From a virus, in IMG/VR virus record IMGVR_UViG_3300021376_000248, positions 1 through 29,962 of that record: a stretch of 29,962 nt of DNA; one strand, 5' to 3'. The notes under the pieces are model-generated. The model worked only from the letters and a program-made list of their open reading frames with translations, ran no database searches and was not told the origin of the DNA. The position numbers and the translations under genes were made by a program. Positions 17,055 through 23,300 of this stretch are shown here, piece by piece (within the stretch, counting starts at the first letter, position 1; each line of letters begins with the position of its first letter).

Positions 17055-17763
17055 TAGTTGTATTGATCGTTACGTCTATGGTAAATGCTCTAGATTGAGT
17101 CCAGAGGCACCAGTTCCTGTACTAGAATTTTCTAGGGCACACCAAACAATGGGCATGGCGTGGAACGTTCGGGTTAATCTTCTAGCATTTGGTATCGAAG
17201 TTTATATGTTGACAAATCACAACCATCCAATCAAAACTAGATACGTTGATGAAAAATCAAATCATCAGATTATGAGATTAGATGAAAACGATCAAGTAGA
17301 CGAATTTGATTATGATTTGCCAGATCAAACAGAATATGACGCTTTAGTTATATCAGATTATAATAAAGGATTTCTAACTCAAGAAAAACTTTTTAAATTA
17401 GTTGCTTGGTTTAATGGTCCAGTATTTGTTGATAGTAAAAAAACTATTCTCCCAATTGATTGTTACTTGAAGTTAAACGATATAGAATCTAGTAAGTTGG
17501 TGGGAGATTACCCCTTTCTTATTACAACTAAAGGATCTGCGGGAGCAACATACAAAGGCAAAGTTTATCCAGGAATTAAAGTTCCTGTGTTTGATGTTGC
17601 GGGTGCTGGGGATACTTTTTTATCTGCTCTCGTTTATTTTTATTTGAAACTTGGCACAATAGAATATGCTATACCATATGCAAATAGAGCAGCCGCTATA
17701 GCAGTTCAAAACTCTGGAACATATATTCTTACTAATGAGGACGTAAATGATTTATGTAATTGA
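16975..17763 (+). CDS. Sugar kinase, HldE N-terminal-domain (PfkB) type
   Basis: A 262-residue protein when started at ATG 16975; an in-frame GTG at 16966 is an alternative. [32 protein letters not shown] matches in pattern the substrate-side start of D-glycero-beta-D-manno-heptose 7-phosphate kinases (shown here as [14 protein letters not shown] and SPEAPVPVL, residues 21-50). The ATP-site motif is DVAGAGDTF (207-215), with Asp213 as the expected catalytic base. [10 protein letters not shown] and VFVDSKK also fit. It is shorter than the usual kinase half (about 310-320 residues): the central lid region is reduced, the expected TPN.E segment is missing, and the GGAAN motif reads MGMAWN. Activity is therefore less certain than fold. 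Its start overlaps the previous gene in another frame by about 80 bases. Confidence 0.82.
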   Translation: [262 protein letters not shown]

Positions 17764-18073
17764 TATTGATGGGACGATTTGTGATAGTCCAGAATCTCTT
17801 AAAGATGGTAATTATGATACCAGTATTCCAAAGGTAGATAGAATTCAAAAAATTAATGCCCTGTATGATGATGGGCACACAATTAAGTATTTCACTGCAA
17901 GAGGAATGGGTAGATATAATTCAGGTATCTTAGCACAAAAAATTTTTTATAACACAACTTACGACCAATTGATATTATGGGGATGTAAATTTCATAATTT
18001 AATTATGGGTAAACCATCTGGAGATATATACATAGATGATAAAGGGGTGAATGCTAATGACTTCTTCAATTAA
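17747..18073 (+). CDS. Small HAD-family phosphatase-like protein
   Basis: A 108-residue minimal HAD fold. It has VIDIDGTICDS with the nucleophile pair Asp6 and Asp8, IKYFTARGMGR as motif II with Thr, and GDIYIDDKGVNANDF with the motif IV acidic pair (97-98). There is no cap domain. Such small HADs are common in capsule and sugar-nucleotide operons. In this operon it is the best candidate for the heptose-1,7-bisphosphate phosphatase step (GmhB role), but it is shorter than GmhB and lacks its zinc-binding cysteines, so the substrate is only inferred. It begins 17 bases inside the kinase gene and its end overlaps the cupin gene, consistent with coupled translation. Confidence 0.82.
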   Translation: MIYVIDIDGTICDSPESLKDGNYDTSIPKVDRIQKINALYDDGHTIKYFTARGMGRYNSGILAQKIFYNTTYDQLILWGCKFHNLIMGKPSGDIYIDDKGVNANDFFN

Positions 18074-18410
18074 AGTTGTCCCTAAAGGATGGGGATTTGA
18101 AAAATGGATTGTTAATAATGAACAGTATTGTGGAAAACTTTTATATTTTGTAAAAGATAAAAGTTGCTCCTGGCATTATCATAATATAAAAGACGAAACG
18201 TTTTATATTCAATCTGGAAAACTTATTTTGTTTTACGGAGAAGATGATGATATTAATTTAGCACAAAAAAAAGTTTTGAGGAAGGGCGATCATTTTCATG
18301 TTCATGTAGGACTTAGACATAAAATGTATGCTTTAGAAGATACCGAAATGTTTGAATTTTCAACTAAACATCTTGATATTGATAGTATTAGAGTTATAAA
18401 GGGCGATTAA
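18057..18410 (+). CDS. Small cupin protein (sugar isomerase/epimerase-like)
   Basis: A 117-residue single cupin domain. Motif 1 is CSWHYHNIKDETFYIQSG with metal ligands His40, His42 and Glu47. Motif 2 is GDHFHVHVGLRHKM with His88 as the likely fourth ligand. The start PKGWGFEKWIVNNEQYCGK resembles the C-terminal cupin of mannose-6-phosphate isomerase/GDP-mannose pyrophosphorylase proteins. ATG 18057 is chosen over ATG 18051 because AGGGG at 18043-18047 is then correctly spaced. The gene overlaps the HAD gene by 17 bases. Its role is probably sugar-phosphate isomerisation or regulation in this operon; the substrate cannot be told. Its 3' end overlaps the opposite-strand epimerase gene by 17 bases. 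Confidence 0.82.
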   Translation: MTSSIKVVPKGWGFEKWIVNNEQYCGKLLYFVKDKSCSWHYHNIKDETFYIQSGKLILFYGEDDDINLAQKKVLRKGDHFHVHVGLRHKMYALEDTEMFEFSTKHLDIDSIRVIKGD

Positions 18411-19182
18411 TATAATCTTCTATGTTAGTAAAATTATAATCTATCCAATTCATATTTGCACAAGTATTGCTTTGATATTTACCTTTTAAATTTTCGGGGA
18501 ACGGAATTGTTTCAATTTTTGCTCCCTCTTTTTTTGCAATCAATTCTGCAACATTTTGAAAAGACGTTGATATTCCAGTCCCCAAATCATAAATTCCAGA
18601 TGGTTGATTATTGGTTAAAAGAATATCAACTATATCACCAACGTATATAAAATCTCTATAAAAATTTTGTGACCCTTCAAAAACTTTTATTGTTTTATCT
18701 TGTTTTGCTTGCCAAGTAAATTTACTAATTGGACTTGCTTGATCCTTTTTATGCTCTTCATTTTCTCCATAAACATTAAAAAATCTATAACCACAAATAT
18801 TTTTAAATTTATCTATATTATCTTGAACATAATAATCTATTTGTGTTTTAGTGATAGCGTAATAATTTAAAGGATTAATTTCTTTAGATAATGAGTGACC
18901 ATATACAGAAGCAGAAGAAGCATATTTAACTGGTATCTGATATTCAATTGCTTTTTCAAATAATCCAATTGTATATTCTACATTGTATTTGTGGAGTTTA
19001 CTAATATCTTTTTCTGTAGTGGAGGATATTGCTCCTAGATGAATGATTTCGTCTATAGTATTCCAACTTTTAAAGTGCTCCAAAACTGGAAACGCATTTA
19101 CATAATCTACTGCTACACTATCTCCAATAGTGCTGGCAAAATGCTGTCCAATAAACCCCTTGCATCCAGTAAGAAAAATCAT
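18394..19182 (-). CDS. hldD: ADP-L-glycero-D-manno-heptose 6-epimerase (HldD/RfaD-like)
   Basis: A 262-residue short-chain dehydrogenase-type protein, the only minus-strand gene in the window. The Rossmann motif is GCKGFIG (6-12). EIIHLGAISSTTEKD, YASSASVYG and the YAITK catalytic pair (Tyr108, Lys112) follow. FFNVYGENEEHKKDQAS and FEGSQNFYRDFIYVGD come next, then GIYDLGTG, SFQNVAELIA and IPFPENLKGKYQ. This order of motifs is specific to HldD and includes the Lys after EEH that corresponds to the HldD-specific second catalytic Lys. It is about 50 residues shorter than the E. coli enzyme. ATG 19182 is chosen because the Rossmann fold starts there. It inverts C6 of ADP-heptose. It converges on the cupin gene (17-base overlap) and diverges from the fibre gene at 19236. 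Confidence 0.9.
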   Translation of the reverse strand: MIFLTGCKGFIGQHFASTIGDSVAVDYVNAFPVLEHFKSWNTIDEIIHLGAISSTTEKDISKLHKYNVEYTIGLFEKAIEYQIPVKYASSASVYGHSLSKEINPLNYYAITKTQIDYYVQDNIDKFKNICGYRFFNVYGENEEHKKDQASPISKFTWQAKQDKTIKVFEGSQNFYRDFIYVGDIVDILLTNNQPSGIYDLGTGISTSFQNVAELIAKKEGAKIETIPFPENLKGKYQSNTCANMNWIDYNFTNIEDYINRPL

Positions 19183-19192
19183 ATTTTTAGTC

Positions 19193-19204
19193 CATTTATA
19201 AATA
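19193..19204. promoter_or_regulatory. Overlapping divergent late promoters
   Basis: On the plus strand TATAAATA (19197-19204) is an exact late octamer 31 bases before the ATG at 19236. On the minus strand TATAAATG (19200-19193) matches seven of eight bases but lies only 10 bases before the epimerase start at 19182, which would leave almost no leader. The plus-strand site is convincing, the minus-strand one tentative. The whole gap between the two genes (19183-19235) holds nothing else I can identify. Confidence 0.6.
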
Positions 19205-19235
19205 AGTATAACATAGAATAATAGCGTCTTGTAGA

Positions 19236-20369
19236 ATGACAGCACCCACATTTGGATATTTAGCGTCCATCACTCCAAGTAAAAAACTTAAAACTGTATT
19301 GCATGTCGCCCCAGCATCTAAACTTGTTCAGGGAAAAATAACAGTAACGCATAAAAATCCCTGTCCAGTAAGAATCAGAATTGGAGTTTCTTCTGGTTCA
19401 TTAACAACATTCTCAGCATCAAATTATATTATATACGATTTAGTTCTTGATCCAGGAGAAAGTTACGAATCTGATGTAGTATATTATGGAAATAATCAAT
19501 CATTGGTTGTTTTTAGTGATTTTGATAACACCAGTTTTATTATTAATGGAGAACAGATAGATAATCCAGTAAATTCTGGATTTTTGGCATCTTCTAAAAT
19601 TATAACGGTAAGGAAGAATCTTTCTCTTTTTACAGTTCCAGCAGGTAGAGAAGTAAATCTTTCTGTATTTGCAACTAATCAAGGTCCTAACCAAGCAAGA
19701 ATGAGAATTGGTGTTTCCGATACTGGAACCACTTTACCATCATCAAATTACTTAGAATATGAAACACAATTAAATCCTCGTTCTACATATCAGCGAACTG
19801 ATATTAAAATGAGTGGCGGGCAATCTTTAATTGTTTATGGAGATACAACTGATCTCAGTTTTGCTGCTTATGGTAAATTTAATTTTAATATAGTTGCTAC
19901 TGATTTGTCGGTTAATGGAAACTTGAATGTTTTACAGAACGCGACTATACAGCAAGATCTTTCTGTAGGCGACGATCTTTATGTAACAGGAACTTCGGAG
20001 TTTGTTGATAACGTTACATTAAATAAAGATTTATCCGTTTACGGTGGGTTATTTGTTGGTCCGAATAATGCGCCTAAATTTACGGTTTCTCCTACCACAG
20101 GGAATTTAGTTTCTTCTGGTTCTTTAACCTTAACTGGTGGAATTACTGCTACGGGAAATCTATCAATTAATAATAAATTTACTGTCGCTTCAACTAGTGG
20201 TGACACCACTATTGCTGGCAATATTTCCTTATCTGGTGGGATTACATCTAATTTAAATGTTCTAAATAATAGGGTAATAAACATAGCAGAACCTACCAGT
20301 TCATCTGATGCTGCTACTCGTAAATATGTTGACAATAAATCCATCGCTTTGGCAATTGCTCTCTCATAA
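19236..20369 (+). CDS. Fibre protein with two copies of a small beta domain and a repetitive shaft
   Basis: A 377-residue protein. Residues about 5-110 and 112-220 are two copies of the domain found alone in the protein at 7829-8152 (VRIRIGVSS, SNYIIYD, SLVVFSD; then FTVPAGREV, ARMRIGVSD, SNYLEYE, SLIVYGD). Residues about 225-340 are a repetitive shaft of short strands (LSVNGNLNVLQNATI, LSVGDDLYVTG, LSVYGGLFVG, GSLTLTGGITATGNLSI), as in many phage tail fibres. The C-terminus NRVINIAEPTSSSDAATRKYVD is a common fibre-end motif. It is transcribed from the exact late promoter at 19197 and followed after 22 bases by the giant 1667-residue gene. A tail-fibre or baseplate-attached role is inferred. 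Confidence 0.82.
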   Translation: MTAPTFGYLASITPSKKLKTVLHVAPASKLVQGKITVTHKNPCPVRIRIGVSSGSLTTFSASNYIIYDLVLDPGESYESDVVYYGNNQSLVVFSDFDNTSFIINGEQIDNPVNSGFLASSKIITVRKNLSLFTVPAGREVNLSVFATNQGPNQARMRIGVSDTGTTLPSSNYLEYETQLNPRSTYQRTDIKMSGGQSLIVYGDTTDLSFAAYGKFNFNIVATDLSVNGNLNVLQNATIQQDLSVGDDLYVTGTSEFVDNVTLNKDLSVYGGLFVGPNNAPKFTVSPTTGNLVSSGSLTLTGGITATGNLSINNKFTVASTSGDTTIAGNISLSGGITSNLNVLNNRVINIAEPTSSSDAATRKYVDNKSIALAIALS

Positions 20370-20391
20370 AAGGAAACATCGGAGTTTATAA

Positions 20392-23300
20392 ATGGCTAAA
20401 AGACAAATTAGAGATTATGTGTTTACACCAGGGATTTCTGGTGCTGGGACAATTAAAATTCTTGATAAAATTTCCAAAGAGCAACTTTTGCTCATAACAA
20501 ATACTACTGCGAATGAAATTTTATATTCATTTAATGACCCATCAAAACCAATCCTAGTATCATTTACAGATACTACCTTTTCTCCTGATCCCGATTTTCC
20601 TTATGCAGATACGCTGTCAAATGGTGTAACAACTATTACACTTGGTTTTAGTACCACTCAATATCATTCTACAGATGATATACAAATTTTTATAGAAGGA
20701 GAAGAGATAAGAACAAGACCATATGATTTTGGAACTGATGCTATTGAGCGTCAAAGAATGGCATCTCCTCAATCTATGATTGACGCTGATTTTGAGTATG
20801 GAATTCAACCAACAAAATGGCAGACAATTGATTTAATGCGAGGTTATCCATCAATTTACGAACAACCTGGGGCTGATTTAGCGGTTTCTTCTCTTACTAC
20901 AGATGCAAGTAATACCACTAACAATATTGGACCATCAATAATTACTATTGGTACAGAAACTGCTCATGGTTTTTCTGTTGGTGATCCCATAACTCTTAGA
21001 GGAGTATTAGATAGCGTACCTGGATTTTCTAAGGCGGAAGGATCTTTTATTGTTAGTGCTATTGTAGATACAAGGAACTTTCAATTTTTTGCTAAGGGAA
21101 GAGTTGGTACAACTCCAGCAACTAATTTATTTTCTTCGAGTGTTCAATTAAGGAGAGCTGGTTTTTATACTGGATCAGAAATTGGTAGTCCAACTTTTAG
21201 CGTTGCCTCAAACGGAGCTAACGGTCAGGTAACAGCTAGAGGCAATCATCCATCTGGAAGTACTTTAATTGGCGTTAATACAGGAACTATGCCTCCAATA
21301 GGATCGCCAGTAACTGGTACTGGTATGGCTGCTGGCGCACAGGTCTCTGCTGTTGTAAATTTAAGTGCTACCCTTGCTATCACATCTACTTTTACAGCAC
21401 CAGTATCTACAATCACTCTTAATGAAACTAATGGTATTGCAATAGGATCTGCATTAGATAACGGTTCTGGAACAACAATTTTTGTTACTAATATTGATGG
21501 AAACGACATTACCTTATCATCACCATATACATTAAATAGAAGTGGTAATAGTTTTGTTTCTGCCCCACAACCTGCGGCACCAGTTAATTTTGGGTTAGGT
21601 GGTGGAGCTAAGTTTGATGTTGACAGAGATAGTGGTGCATATACAAATGTAAGAATTAATCCAAGTCATTTTTATGGATCATTAACTGGTGCTTATAGTG
21701 GAATCGTTGGTACTGGAGCAACATTTGACGTAGAAAGAAATGGGCAAGTAGGATCAGTAGCGGCATCATATGTAAATGTAAACATAGGTAATTCTGGCAG
21801 TGGATATTCCCCAACAGAAACAATTACAATCCCTGGAACTTCCGTTGGTGGAACAAGTCCAGCAAATGATATTGTAATTACTATTTTAACTGTAAGCACT
21901 AACGGTAGTATTCTTACTTTCAGTTTTACTGGCACTCCTTCTACATTTGCTGCCAATAGGGGATCTAATTTTAGTGTTGGTGAAAAAATTGTAATTTTCG
22001 GCAATGCTCTTGGCGGCACTTCTCCACTAAATGATCTTAGTATTATTATAACTGGAGTAAATGCATCTGGAGGCATTACAACTTTCCTGGCAGTAGGAGA
22101 TGCAGTTCCTTCAACTCAACAATATAATTTCTTAGAGGGAACTACAACTAGTAGTGGTGTTAACGCTTCTTTTAATGTACTACGTACAGGAAGTGGTGTT
22201 AGGGTAGCACAAGTTGATGAAATTACTATTGGAGGAGTAGTAGAAACTGGTGATGTTTTTACAGTTACTCTTAATGGTGTTGCACATACTTACATTGCTT
22301 TAGCTGGTAATACTTTGACTGCAGTAAGAAATGGTCTTATTTCAGTTATTAATGGTAATCAATCTGCAGTATTTGCCGAAGTTGGTCCTTCTCCAGAAGT
22401 ACTAGTTTTAACCGCAGTAAATGCTGGAACTGCGTTCACTTGTACTGTTTCTACAACAGACGACGGTGGTGCTGCTGCGGATGGACAAACAATTGTTAGA
22501 GTTAATGTAGTACCCAATCAAACAGGGAATACAACTCCATCGTATAGTGTAACCGTTCTTAATGGTGGATCTGGTTATCAACCAGGTGATACTGTAACAA
22601 TTTTGGGTACAGAGTTGGGGGGAGATGTTACAAATAATTTAACTATTACTGTAGGTTCGGTCAATGCGACGGGATCAATACAAACGATAACATTTAGTGG
22701 TACTGCTTCAAGCGGTAACGCATTGTTCTTAGGTATGCCAGTTAATCCAACTGCTTTTAATGCAACTTTCTTACCAAAAATTGTTAGTAATCAATATGCT
22801 CCCACAATCGTAAATTCTGGATTTGGATATTTAATCGGATATCAATTTAAAATTGCTGGTTCTGCATTAGGTGGCGCATCGCCAACTAATGATATGACAA
22901 TTACAGTAACTAATATCAATGCAGCTGGGTCAATCACAGAAGTAACTGCTACTGGAAATCCTCTTTCTGCAGATAGTTTAGTGTTTTTCCCATCTATTGC
23001 AATCACAACACCATCAACAAGTGCTGTTTCAAATAATACATCTTTATCTTTCCTTGCAATTGCTAAATTACTAGTAACATTTTCATCAAACCATGGGTTG
23101 GTTCCTGGCAATGCAATTTTAAGTGCGATTACATCTACTGGAACAAATCATAATCTTGCTTCTGGTCCATTCTTTATTGATGAAGTTCCATCATTAAATT
23201 CATTTATTTTTACTGTAAGATCTACAGGTACAATAGCAGCGACCCCATCTATAACAGGAGTAATTTATGCCAGAACGGATAGTTTCTATACGCATAGACC

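Noticed and set aside
16656-17763. A single frameshifted HldE gene caused by sequencing error
   Set aside because: Both parts have complete domain starts and ends, and the domain order is the reverse of HldE, so two genes are more likely. A programmed frameshift is not excluded.
18456-18650. Plus-strand open frame opposite the epimerase gene
   Set aside because: It is antisense to conserved HldD motifs and has no features of its own.
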